Positions 1-8,902 of a stretch of DNA of 64,000 nucleotides are shown one piece after another. The position numbers and the translations under genes are program-made. The DNA is from Aristolochia californica (lineage: Eukaryota; Streptophyta; Magnoliopsida; Piperales; Aristolochiaceae), in NCBI GenBank assembly GCA_029961685.1, contig JARWKL010000010.1:25766067-25830066 (forward strand), read 5' to 3'. Position 1 is the first letter of the stretch; every line of letters begins with the position of its first letter. Below the pieces are notes generated by a model that saw nothing but the letters and a program-made list of their open reading frames with translations, did no database searches and was not told the DNA's origin.

Positions 1-79
1 ATTATGTCTCTTTGGATGAGACATTATTATTGAAGAAGAGGTGGCCGCAATATCCTTTCTCATACCATCATTTACTTAA
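1..79. other. Repeat relic at window edge
   Basis: The first 60 bases contain a TGTCTC...GAGACA pairing and a TATTGAAGAAG stretch that recurs in inverted orientation near 14535-14580. It looks like part of one dispersed repeat that also includes the adjoining minisatellite. No coding signal is seen. Confidence 0.4.
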
Positions 80-420
80 TACCCCATAAAAATATCAACG
101 GTGGGATTCCATGACAAAAGAACTTAATACCCCATAAAAAATATCAACGGTTGGGATTCCATGACAAAGGAACTTGATACCCCATCAAAAATATCAAAAA
201 TATTAATGGTTGGGATTCCATGACGGAGGAACTTAAAAATATCAACGGTCGGGATTCCATGACAGAGGAACTTAAAAAATATCAACGGTTGGGATTCCAT
301 GACAAAGGAACTTAAAAATATCAATGGTTGGGACACCGTGATGGAGGAACTTGATACCCTATAAAAAATATCTACTACTGAGAGTCGATACCCGGATTGG
401 GACACCATGATGGATGAATT
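80..420. repeat. AT-rich minisatellite, 6-7 units
   Basis: A unit of about 37-57 bases built on AAATATCAACGGTTGGGATT then CCATGAC recurs near 91, 143, 200, 236, 277 and 314, with a weaker copy near 366. Units differ by point changes (CCATGAC versus CCGTGATGG) and by a variable AACTTGATACCCCATAAA spacer. The spacing is uneven and no unique spacers alternate with exact repeats, so this is a degenerate tandem array. The last units resemble sequence near 14360-14390 on the opposite strand. Confidence 0.75.
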
Positions 421-514
421 TATTATTAGATCTATGTTATACCCCCCTTGAATTGGCTAGCCAGGCCTCATGGAAGAGAGCACCAACGTGAGGGGGAGTG
501 TTGGAAGATATGGA
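421..514 (+). other. Copia element 3' end remnant (PPT plus LTR start)
   Basis: The stretch ends with a purine-rich GTGAGGGGGAG directly followed by TGTTGGAAGATATGGA. This is the polypurine tract/LTR junction of the copia LTR family also seen at 1105. It is cut off after about 16 bases of LTR by the TRIM that follows. Confidence 0.45.
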
Positions 515-1011
515 TGTCAAATGCCTAGCCAATACAACCCAAAAGACTGGTCTGTTAAGTTTGGAAAGCCAAGTACCTAACCCAGGTGGGCGGAACCCAA
601 TCCAGGTGGACCGGAATGACCTAGCTCTGACACCTACTGTTCCCATTCCCTACAACTTCACTCGGGATTCGAACGCGGAACGTGTTGCCCAGTTCTGATA
701 CCATGTCAAACGCCTAGCCAATACAACCTAAAAGCTGGTCTGTTAAGTATGGAAAGCCAAGTACCTAAGCCATGTGGACCAGGGGTGGACGAGAACCATC
801 TAGCTTTGACACCCACCATTCCCGTTCCCTACTGCTTTCATCGGAATTCAAACGCGGAACGTGGTGCCCAACTCTGATACCATGTCAAACTCCTCGCCAA
901 TACAACCCAAAAGACCGGTCTGTTAAGTGAAAAAAGACAAGCACCTAACCCAGGTGGACCAGGGGTGGACAAAACCTAACCCAAGTGCATCGGAATCACC
1001 TAGCTCTGACA
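515..1011 (-). mobile_element. TRIM element, three tandem LTRs
   Basis: Three direct repeats that begin TGTCAAA and end TTTGACA or TCTGACA lie at 515-632, 704-811 and 883-1011. Between them are internal segments of about 71 bases, each ending CTGATACCA just before the next LTR. Read on the minus strand this is TGGTATCAG, the primer binding site for initiator tRNA-Met, so transcription would run right to left. The internal segments carry the T-arm-like GTTCGAATCC motif (minus strand). There is no coding capacity. Three LTRs with two internal segments is the layout expected from unequal recombination between TRIM copies. The LTR shares a CCTAGCCAATAC core with the TRIMs at 1917, 5345 and 41226. 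I found no convincing target-site duplication. Confidence 0.75.
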
Positions 1012-1104
1012 AGGAGGACTGCCATTTTATACAAAAATATCTTATACATCATTTGCAGCAAGCTGGGAGTTCATGATGTTCTTACACCCCAGCTTGAGGG
1101 GGAG
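1012..1104 (+). pseudogene. Copia pol C-terminus fragment and PPT
   Basis: In one frame this reads ICSKLGVHDVLTPQLEGE, the end of a copia RNase H/pol protein (the family ends SKLGxxDxxxP). It runs straight into a CTTGAGGGGGAG polypurine tract and then the LTR at 1105. The rest of the gene is missing on the left, where the TRIM intervenes. Confidence 0.6.
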
Positions 1105-1503
1105 TGTTGGAAGATGGGTTCCGGCCAACATGATCAAGGAAGGAAGATCTATCTAAGAGTGTTGGAAGATGGGCCCAAACCCATAAGTAGGATCCACCAT
1201 GATTACCACGAGCTGGCATTCTTATCACATAAGTTGGAAGATCAAGACGGACACACAAAGGCATCATTATCTTATGGTCATGTACTAAAAGAGTTCTAGT
1301 TTGAGTTATGCTTGTCTTTTATCTATATTGAGTTATTTAATTATGCTAGGACTTATCTTTAAGTGTTAGAGTTTGGGTGTAATTGGGATAAAAGTAGTTT
1401 TATTGTAATTGAACTCTTCTACATTCCTCCATTTTAAATAGAGGTTCATGTACTCTTATTATAATAAGTCAATGATGTATGTATCTTTTTCATAAATTCA
1501 ACA
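1105..1503 (+). mobile_element. Copia LTR
   Basis: It starts TGTTGGAAGATGGG right after a polypurine tract and ends AATTCAACA. The body is clearly homologous, in opposite orientation, to the LTR at 12382-12894 (shared blocks include TTAATTATGCTAGGA and GTGTTAGAGTTTGGGTG). It is therefore the 3' LTR of a plus-strand element whose body is represented only by the pol fragment before it. Confidence 0.7.
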
Positions 1504-1916
1504 CTAAAGATTCAAGAAAAAAAAGGAAGTAAAGGTTGGAGTGAAATGATAGTTGGCACCAAAGCTATAGAAGGAAAATTCCTTATTTAGAAGATTCTCT
1601 TAGTTAATCGAGATATTTTGAGATTTTGGTACAATTTCACTTGCCTTTTTTTTGTTTTTTCCTTACCTAAAATAATTAAGGCAAGAAGGGAAGTCAAAGA
1701 TTGTGATCCCTTTGGTCAAGGGGCACCCATAACCCAAAAGGAAAGTTTCCTTTTTTATTTTTGGAACTGGCTGATTTTGATCAAGATCTTCCATGATTTG
1801 ATTTGTTGATTGAAACCCTTTGTTGATTAAGAAATTTATGAGTTTTATCTATTTGATGTGAACCAGCTGATGGAGTAATTATCTCCTTGATTTAGTGCAT
1901 ATTTGAAGTATGATTA
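1504..1916. other. Stretch without recognised gene
   Basis: AT-rich sequence with short frames only. I see no conserved protein motif, RNA gene or clear repeat. It may be leader of the copia element whose gag starts at 2583, but no primer binding site follows the LTR at 1503. Confidence 0.5.
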
Positions 1917-2350
1917 TGTTAAGCACCTAGCCAATACTACCCAAAAGACTGGCCTGTTAGGAGCGGAAGACATAGGTACTCAACCCAGGACCATAACTGC
2001 CTAGCCCATACTAGGGTCGTGTTATGGGCCAGCCCATACCAATCCATAACACCACACCCCCCATCGCGAGCCGACGACCACGGCGGCACACCGACACTGA
2101 CCCGACCCAAGGATTACACGAGGACCTATCAGTATTCACGCCTTTGTGCGCTTAATCCAGCCTATGCGCCCACCGGGATTCGAACTCGCGACCGAGCGCT
2201 AGCTCTGATACCAAATGTTAAGCACCTAGCCAATACTACCCAAAAGACCGGCCTGTTAGGAGTGGAAGACATAGGTACTCAACCCAGGACCATAACTGCC
2301 TAGCCCATACTAGGGTCGTGTTATGGGCCAGCCCATACCAATCCATAACA
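1917..2350 (-). mobile_element. TRIM element, two 135-bp LTRs
   Basis: Direct repeats at 1917-2051 and 2216-2350 both begin TGTTAAGCACCTAGCC and end CCAATCCATAACA, differing at very few positions. The 164-base internal part ends GCTCTGATACCA, which on the minus strand is TGGTATCAGAGC, a perfect initiator tRNA-Met primer site. A T-arm-like GTTCGAATCCCG lies beside it on the minus strand. The LTRs are longer than those of the other copies (135 versus 82) because they carry an extra segment with GCCCATACTAGGGTCG. The flanks (GATTA and CCAGG) do not match as a duplication, so one side has probably been rearranged. Confidence 0.85.
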
Positions 2351-2351
2351 C

Positions 2352-2440
2352 CAGGTCAGATTCTCCCCTCTGAGGTCTAGGTCGGATTCTCCCTTTGAGG
2401 TCCAAGGTCGAGCCTCCTTCAAAGCTCAATCCCTTCCTCC
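2352..2440 (+). repeat. Gypsy LTR fragment
   Basis: About 90 bases match the inner part of the gypsy B LTR near 31401-31470 and 36253-36330, including AGGTCAGATTCTCCC and GGTCTAGGTCGGA. Only this LTR piece is present. 2441-2582 holds no recognisable feature. Confidence 0.6.
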
Positions 2441-2582
2441 CCACGTTGGAAGAATTCGTCCGGTGGTTGATCCGAAATGGGCTACAACAGATTAAGCCTC
2501 TTTTTTATTTACTTAGCTTCAGTTTGTTGTGATCTTCCTCCTCGGCTGATATATTGCATATAAGTGAATTTTTATTGATCAA

Positions 2583-3060
2583 TTGATGGATGAAGACTAC
2601 ATGATGGGTAAAAATGACCTTCTCAAGATTACCACTATATCCTTAAGAGTGTTGTCTAATTATCTATGCTGGTCTCAATTGCTTAAAAGGTTTCTTATCA
2701 ATCGAGATTTCTTGGGGCATTTAACCAGACCAGCACCACTCACTGATGAGGAAGACAACTCCTATCTTAAGTAGCTCAAGAATGACACTCTGGTTATTAG
2801 TTGGTTAATAAATAACATGGAGGAGCATGTGGCAAGTAATGTTGTCCACATTGAGCCCGTAAAACAGATATGGGACATTTGTGCGAAGTTGTATTCTAGT
2901 ATCGAGAATTTACAGAAACTATATGATGTATTTCAGAATATATTTAATAAAAAAAAAGGGGAGAACCTACATGAGTACTTGTCTCGGTTTAGAGATTGAT
3001 TCAGCAGTGGAAAATTGATCAACACTACTCTACTGACATCTCAATTCAAGAAAAGTCATA
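2583..3060 (+). pseudogene. Copia gag fragment
   Basis: A broken gag coding region. The frame starting at 2586 reads through LLKITTISLRVLSNYLCWS and, after an in-frame stop at 2772-2774, continues with WLINNMEEHVASNVVH and WDICAKLYSSIENLQKLYDV before stopping at 2997. This is the copia gag N-terminal and UBN2-type pattern (conserved W, then a helix ending in LY). The same family starts at 63583 near the right edge, with shared LLGHLT/FLGHLT and NRMEEHV/NNMEEHV blocks. The nucleocapsid zinc knuckle, protease and first half of integrase are missing between here and 3120. Confidence 0.7.
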
Positions 3061-3119
3061 GAAGGCCTTAGTATCAGCTATATGTTTGGCCAATATCAAG
3101 CCATATCTAGAGGTGGCCA

Positions 3120-5339
3120 ATGACATTCCACATGTACCTACACCCATCAACAAAAGGGTGTAGCCGAAAGAAAAAATTGACATCTCCTTGAGGTAACCCA
3201 TGGCCTTCTTTACTCCATGAATGTGCCCTATTTTTATTGGCCTCATGTGATTCTTATAATATGTTTCGTCATTAATAGGCTACCATATTCAATACTTGCT
3301 CATAAGTCCCCATATTCTTTGTTATTTCCATATTTTCATTGGCCTCATGTGATTCTTATAATATGTTTCGTCATTAATAGGCTACCGTATTCGATACTTG
3401 CTCATAAGTCCCCATATTCCTTGTTATTTCCAGATGAGGACCATTTTTTCCTTCCTTTGAAGGTCTTTCGTTGCACATGTTTCCTTCATGTCACATCCCC
3501 ACATAGAAGTAAGTTGGACCCGAAGGCTATTAAGTGCATTTCTTCGGGTTAATCTCGTACCAAAAAAGGATATGTTTGCTAGAGGCCTTCTCTTTGGAAG
3601 TTAATTGTATCCAGGGATGTAAATATTTTTGAAGATACATCCTTTTATTCCTCAAAGGGTGTTCCTCTAGGTCTTTCATCTATTCATGCAGCTCTGAAGC
3701 CTGTTGTACCCCTTGATGCGGATCTCTCTATTCAGCCCCCTGAAGCATCGACCAATACCACACTTGTGGAGTTTACAGATCCTTCTGAGGTGAGTCCATC
3801 TTCCCCTCTTATATTTGTTCCACCATTTGATCCTAGGCCCATAGCTCTTCGAAAGTAACCTAGGACATGCACTAGGCCCTCTACTTCTCATCCTATATCA
3901 AATTTTGGCTTCTTGTTGTTGTCAATTTCTTGCCTCTATCTCTTCTGTATATGTCTCACAGTCATATTAGAAGACTCTAAGACATCCAAGATGGAATGCA
4001 TCAATGGAAGAGAAAAGGAATGCCTTATATGAAAATCAGACTTGGGCCTTAGTTCCACTTCTGCTCAAATTGGATTATAAATGGGTTTTTACTATTAAGG
4101 ACAATCCAAATGGTTTCGTGACTTGCCTCTAGGCCCATCTAGTTTCCATGGGTCATAGTTAGTGCCATGGAGTTGATTATGGGGAAACTTTCTCCCCGGT
4201 GGCCAAATTAAATTCAGTAAGAATCTTGTTATAACTTGCTACAAATTCCACTTGGCCGGTATATCAACAAGAAGTGAAGAGTGTTTTTTTAAATGGTGAT
4301 ATTAAGGAAGAAATCTATATGCATCAACCACCTAACTTTGTGGTTGAGTGGGAGTCGGTATGCAGATTGAGAAAATATTTATATGGCCTAAAACAATTTC
4401 CTCGGGCTTGGTTTGACAAATTTAGCCAAGTAATGTTATGGTTTGGATTCAATAGGTGCTCAGTAGATCATTTCATCTTTGTTTTGAATACCTTAAAGGG
4501 AACTGTATTACTGGCAGTTTATGTGGATGATAATGTCTTGACTGGTAGTGATGGAGACAATATAAAAGAAGTCAAAGAGAAGATATGGAAGAAATTCAAA
4601 ATGAAAGATCTTGGACTTCTGAAATATTTCTTGGGTATTGAGGTTTTCTTGTCAAAGTGTGGGATCATCTTATCTCAGAGGAAGTATGTTCTTGATCTAC
4701 TTGAGGACACGGATCATGGGATGTCGACCAACAGATACTTCTATGGAGGCTAATACAAATTTATGTGCAGGCACTAGTGAAGATGTTGATATAGGTAAAT
4801 ATTAGAGACTTGTTACAAAACTTATTTACCGCATAGTAACCAGACCCGATATATCATATGCAGTAAGTGTGGTTAGTCAGTAAATACATAAACCACAACT
4901 TACCCATTGACAATCTTTGGAGAGGATCCTTAGTTATTTAAAAGGAGCTCCAGGAAAGAGACTTCTATATAAAAATCATGGTCACTTCAATATTGAAGGA
5001 TTTACAGATGCAGTTTGGGCTGAATTACTTGATGATAGGAAGACCGCTTCTGGGTATTATACTTTAGTTGGAGGAAACCTAATTACATGGATAAGTAAAA
5101 ATCCAAATGTTGTTGCAAGATCTAGTGGCGAAGCAAAATACAAAGCTATGACCCATGCAATCAGTGAGCTTTGATGGATCAAATCCCTCCTTACCGAATT
5201 AAGGTCTCACAAAGAAACCCATATGGAACTATATAGTGACAACCAAAAAACCATCCATATTGCTTCAAATCCAGTCTTTCACGAGAGAACAAAACATATT
5301 GACATCAATTGCCACTTCATATGAAAAAAAATTTCATGC
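3120..5339 (+). pseudogene. Copia pol fragment (integrase end, RT, RNase H)
   Basis: Decayed pol of the copia element starting upstream. 3145-3240 reads HQQKGVAERKN, the end of the integrase core. Then comes the family-typical LPYSILAHKSPYSLLFP and KLDPKAIKCI region, a linker (3660-4080), and reverse transcriptase from about 4080 with YGLKQFPRAWFDKF and the catalytic YVDDNVLTGSD near 4520-4553 (family YVDDIVLTG). RNase H follows with LKGAPGKRLLYKNHGH, an SSGEAKYKA region and a histidine-rich end to 5339. Several stops and at least one frameshift (near 4730) disable it. The gene is interrupted at 5345 by a TRIM and resumes at 5957. Confidence 0.85.
3229..3432 (+). repeat. 102-bp in-frame tandem duplication in integrase
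   Basis: A 102-base unit beginning at the YFYWPHVILII coding stretch is present twice head to tail (about 3229-3330 and 3331-3432). It duplicates 34 residues without shifting the frame. The copies differ at a handful of positions, so the duplication is not very recent and unlikely to be an assembly stutter. Confidence 0.85.
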
Positions 5340-5344
5340 TGGTA

Positions 5345-5951
5345 TGTTATGGTCCTGGGTTAAGTACCTATGTCTTCCGCTCCTAACAGGCCGGTCTTTT
5401 GGGTAGTATTGGCTAGGTGCTTAACATTTGGTATCAGAGTGGGCTCCCACATCGGGAGTTCGATTCTTGACAACGACGTAGAGGCTGGATTAAAATACAG
5501 GTAGGGTTGTCAGAAATCGGGTCGGGTCTATGTCGTTGCGTCGTGTGTAAAGGCTAGATTAAAATACAGGTAGGGTTGGCAGAAACCGGGTTGGGCCTGT
5601 GTCGTTGTGCCGCCGTGGTCGTCGGCTCATGAAGGTGGGGTATTTTTTTCTGGGTTAAGTACCTATGTCTTCCGCTCCTAACATGTCGGTCTTTTGGATA
5701 GTCTTGGCTAGGTGCTTAACATTTGGTATCAGAGCGGGCACCACGTCGCGAGTTTGATTCCTAGCCATGGTGTAGAGGCTGGATTAAAATATAGGTAGGG
5801 TCGGCAGAAACTGGGTCAGCCTGTGTCGTTGCGCCGTGGTGGTCATCGGCTCGTGAACGTGGGGTGTGATGTTATGGTCCTGGGTTAAGTACTTATGTCT
5901 TCCGCTCCTAACAGGCCGGTCTTTTGGGTAGTATTGGCTAGGTTTTTAACA
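5345..5951 (+). mobile_element. TRIM element, three LTRs, inside copia pol
   Basis: LTRs of 82 bases at 5345-5426 and 5870-5951 run from TGTTATGGTCCTGGG to TTAACA. A central LTR at about 5640-5721 has a damaged start. The first and second LTRs are each followed by TTTGGTATCAGAG, the initiator tRNA-Met primer site (5429 and about 5724), and by a tRNA T-arm-like GTTCGATTC or GTTTGATTC motif. Purine-rich GGTGGGGTGT precedes the last LTR. The flanks are TGGTA (5340-5344) and CGGTA (5952-5956), a one-mismatch duplication. Removing the element rejoins the copia reading HFI...FHAGI...SLRH. This is a tandem TRIM (two internal regions), non-coding and dependent on another element's enzymes. Confidence 0.88.
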
Positions 5952-5956
5952 CGGTA

Positions 5957-6083
5957 TTATATCTCTCAGACATGTTTCATCCCATGGACATGTGACAAAC
6001 ATACTTAAAAAACCAGTCACATCCAATATCTAGACCACTATATGCGGCAAGTTGGGTATCTACGATATTTTCTCTCCCCCAAC
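5957..6083 (+). pseudogene. Copia pol C-terminal tail and PPT
   Basis: Continuation of the pol gene after the TRIM: SHGHVTNILKKPVTS and CGKLGIYDIFSPPT match the end of copia RNase H regions. It runs into CTCTCCCCCAACTTGA, the polypurine-like boundary before the next LTR. Confidence 0.65.
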
Positions 6084-6290
6084 TTGATGTAAATTGTCTT
6101 TGATTTTTCCTTTTCCTCCCTTCTTAGGTTAAAAGGTATTGGTGTAATTATTGTGATTCTTATTATTATAAATACACATTGAGGGGAAGCATTAGGCATA
6201 TCACCTAACCTAATCCTCCTTCTCTCCTCTTTCACTCATCTGATCTCTTCTATTCTCTCTTTCTCCTTCTCCTTTCACTTGTTCATCTCT

Positions 6291-6321
<31 letters not shown>

Positions 6322-6326
6322 ACACA

Positions 6327-6358
<32 letters not shown>

Positions 6359-6420
6359 ACACTCTCCACCCTAAATCTAGTTTGTTTACTACAAACATCA
6401 TGGGATCCTAAATCTAACAC
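6084..6420 (+). repeat. Probable copia 3' LTR
   Basis: It begins TGTAAATTG after the pol tail and ends ATCTAACA. It contains a TATAAATA-like TTATAAATACAC near 6168 and a downstream CT-rich leader, as plant LTR promoters often do. It does not resemble the LTR at 1105, so the two are not a pair. The 3' boundary is placed where a separate gag relic on the opposite strand begins. Confidence 0.45.
6287..6355. repeat. (CT)n microsatellite
   Basis: About 65 bases of CT dinucleotide repeat, interrupted by TCC and by a short CACACA segment. It lies within the putative LTR leader. Confidence 0.9.
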
Positions 6421-7509
6421 TTGGATCCCACCATTTCAAATTTGGAAGACAAATTTAGGCTTCTCCTGGGAATCCAAATTTGATTCACCTCATTCAATTT
6501 TGATCTTCTGGCTTAGCACTCAAATTCATAATGTCCTAAGATTCCATATTTATAGCAAGAAATTTTGTACATTGGTGATGTTGTGAACTTGGTCACATTT
6601 GTCCTATGGGAGCAACTAGGTTTTCTTTCTTTTCTAGTCGCTTGAACCTTAACTCTAAACTTCAAGTTTCTTACTTGATTTTTTATCTAATCGTAGGAGT
6701 AACTTTTCCCAAGGTTGTATCTTTAATGCAAGAGATAAATTGAGGGCTTTACATTTTGGTTTCTAGTAATTTATTTTCTTTTTGAAGTTGTAAAACCCAA
6801 GAGAAAATATTTTTTTTTCTTTTCTCGACTCAAGAATGTTTGAAGAATAAACTTCCAGTTTCTAACATATTGAGATGAGTCTTATGTTTTCTTCTCTAAG
6901 GTCTTCTAGCTTTGTGGAAAAGCCAACATGGAATAAATTAGTTTTCTTTTCTAATTTGAAAGGTTGCCTCTTTAGATTCTTTTTTTGTTTCTTTCTTCTT
7001 CTAAGGGAGGACATGGAGTCATCAAGTTTTCACATCAATTTTTCTTTGTCCAAATCTTCACTACTATCACTCTTAGATGTCTCATCTCGATTTGAGATGG
7101 TCTTTCCCTATAAACATAAGTGCATAAAATCACTAATTTCTATGTTTTCACTAGAAGTATTGCACACGGAGTGTGAAGAGAAACATTCTTTGTTCCTAGA
7201 AAAATCATATTCCAATTTATCCCATAAATCCTTAATTGATTTACAAAATACGTAAGAATCAACTATTTCATCACTCAAGGATCTAAAAATGAGTCCCATA
7301 GCCTTAGCATACTCTTGCAATGTCAAGGTCATCTCAATAACAAATAGATTTTGGAATAGCTCTTCCCATTTTATTTTGCGATGGGATGAAGGTCCCACTT
7401 GTGATAGTTTCCCATAATTTAAATCCAATGGATTGTAAGAAGTGATCCATTCTCCTTTTTCACCATTGGCAACAAGATGTAAGGAGCACGAGAACAAAGT
7501 AGGGATCAT
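6421..7509 (-). pseudogene. Copia gag relic with zinc knuckle
   Basis: Read on the minus strand from 7509, the frame runs through WEELFQNLFV, MTLTLQEYAKAMGLIFRSLS and SIKDLWDKLEYDFS, the copia gag layout (LWDxLE motif). After a lysine-rich middle part and several stops it reaches ISCYKYGILGHYEFEC near 6580-6535, a nucleocapsid CCHC knuckle with its second cysteine changed to tyrosine. Stops and frame breaks make it a pseudogene. The plus-strand frame at 6875-7255 is its shadow. A likely primer site lies upstream near 7606, so this element's LTR would be further right. Confidence 0.7.
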
Positions 7510-7591
7510 GACCCTCTTGGAGCGAAATTTCTACTTGAGATGTCACTTGAAATCAATTTAATAAAAATCAAATAGGATTTGATTTCAATGT

Positions 7592-7658
7592 GTAGCCTAC
7601 TATGATACCAATTTTTGGCCCAGGTGGCTTCTCAAAAGAGAGGGAGAGGGAGAGGGAG

Positions 7659-7709
<51 letters not shown>

Positions 7710-8317
7710 GGGGGTTGTGTTTGGAATTTCAAGTTTAAAAACTTAAGGTAAGCAAGAATAAAATCAAGTAAATATGTAAATTAAATATTAAAAAATTCAC
7801 ACACCACAAATTTAACATAAAATATTTTGTTATCAATGTTCCCCTATTGGTATTCACCACTCAAGAACCCGTGTTTGGGAAATTTCACTAATAACAGCTT
7901 TATTGGATTGGAATTACAAAAAAGAGATTCCAACTCTCTTTTAAGTCATGAGTATACTCAAGTACATGATTTAAAATATAATCTTTCAAAGAGATTACCT
8001 AGATTCTATCTCTAGCAGGCTCTTTCTATCTAGATTTATCAAGGTTCTAGATGAACCTACCAGAAAATGAAAATTACAAAGAAAGGTAAAAGCTTACACC
8101 CTTGTAAATAGGAGAGATACCTTCTCCTTTGAGAGTTCCAAGCTTCCAGCCTTTGATGCAGAATGGAGAATGTAGGAGCTTGACTAGTATGTATGCAAGG
8201 AGATGGATTGAGAAAGAAATGCAAGAATTTTGCTAGGTGTGGCTCTCTCTTTCTCAAAAATGCACTCAGGATGGAATTTCAAAGGATTGAGAGTAAATGC
8301 AAGTAGGTATGTCAAGA
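7592..8317 (-). mobile_element. Primer site and LTR part of the gag relic's element
   Basis: On the minus strand, CAAAAATTGGTATCATAG near 7604 resembles an initiator tRNA-Met primer site just upstream of the gag relic. The sequence to its right would then be LTR, cut at 8317 by the copia element starting at 8318. This is inferred from order only, since no second LTR copy is in the window. No gene is visible in 7600-8317. Confidence 0.35.
7662..7708. repeat. Homopolymer run of 47 G
   Basis: An uninterrupted run of 47 guanines, preceded by GGGAGAGGGAGGGAGG and followed by TGGGGG. Such length is rare and hard to sequence, so the true length is uncertain. Confidence 0.9.
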
Positions 8318-8887
8318 TGTTGAATTTAGGACCCCATGAATAATACCTCGAGCAAGGGGAGAGAGAGAAAAAAGAGAAAAGCTCACGGGTAGAGAGAGAA
8401 GAGAAGGAAAATAAGAGACATTAGAGAGAGAAACCTTCACAAAAGAGAGGAGAAAAAAAGAAGTAACTATCTTGGATAATTCCGAGTTACAATCACCTTT
8501 ATTTATAGTTGAGGAGGTGATAGAATCCATGTACAACTAAACTTAGGACTCCTAATTACATTCCAACTAGAACTCTCTAAGATAAGCCTATTAGAATAAG
8601 ATTACATTATCTATTTAAGAGACTAATTTAACTCAACTACAAAAACCTTCTTGAAGGACATGAAACAAGCTAGAGAGCCAGCTCTTTGTCTTATCATGTG
8701 GGTCTCACATGATCTTCCAACTCATATAGATAGAGATACCAACTCGTGGTATCTTTGTGGGTCCCACTTGATCTTCAAATCTTCTATGTAATTCCAGCAC
8801 ATGTTCCTTATCTCTTAGCTAGACCCACTTTGTATGAGAGCTCTTGTTGACACCTCTGGAGCTCATGGTGGGTCCCACATTGTAACA
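8318..8887 (-). repeat. 3' LTR of the copia element
   Basis: A 570-base terminal repeat. Its minus-strand start TGTTACAATGTGGG abuts the polypurine tract. Homologous LTRs occur at 38213-38792 and within 62370-63093. Confidence 0.85.
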
Positions 8888-8902
8888 CTCCCCCTCAAAC
8901 TG

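Noticed and set aside
80..420. Possible CRISPR-like array
   Set aside because: Units are degenerate, spacing is irregular, there are no unique spacers, and the context is a plant genome. It is a minisatellite.
1917..2350. MITE or SINE
   Set aside because: Direct (not inverted) terminal repeats with TG...CA ends and a tRNA-Met primer site identify it as a TRIM.
6875..7255. 126-residue plus-strand open frame
   Set aside because: It is antisense to the copia gag relic, whose CCHC knuckle and LWDKLE motif read on the minus strand.
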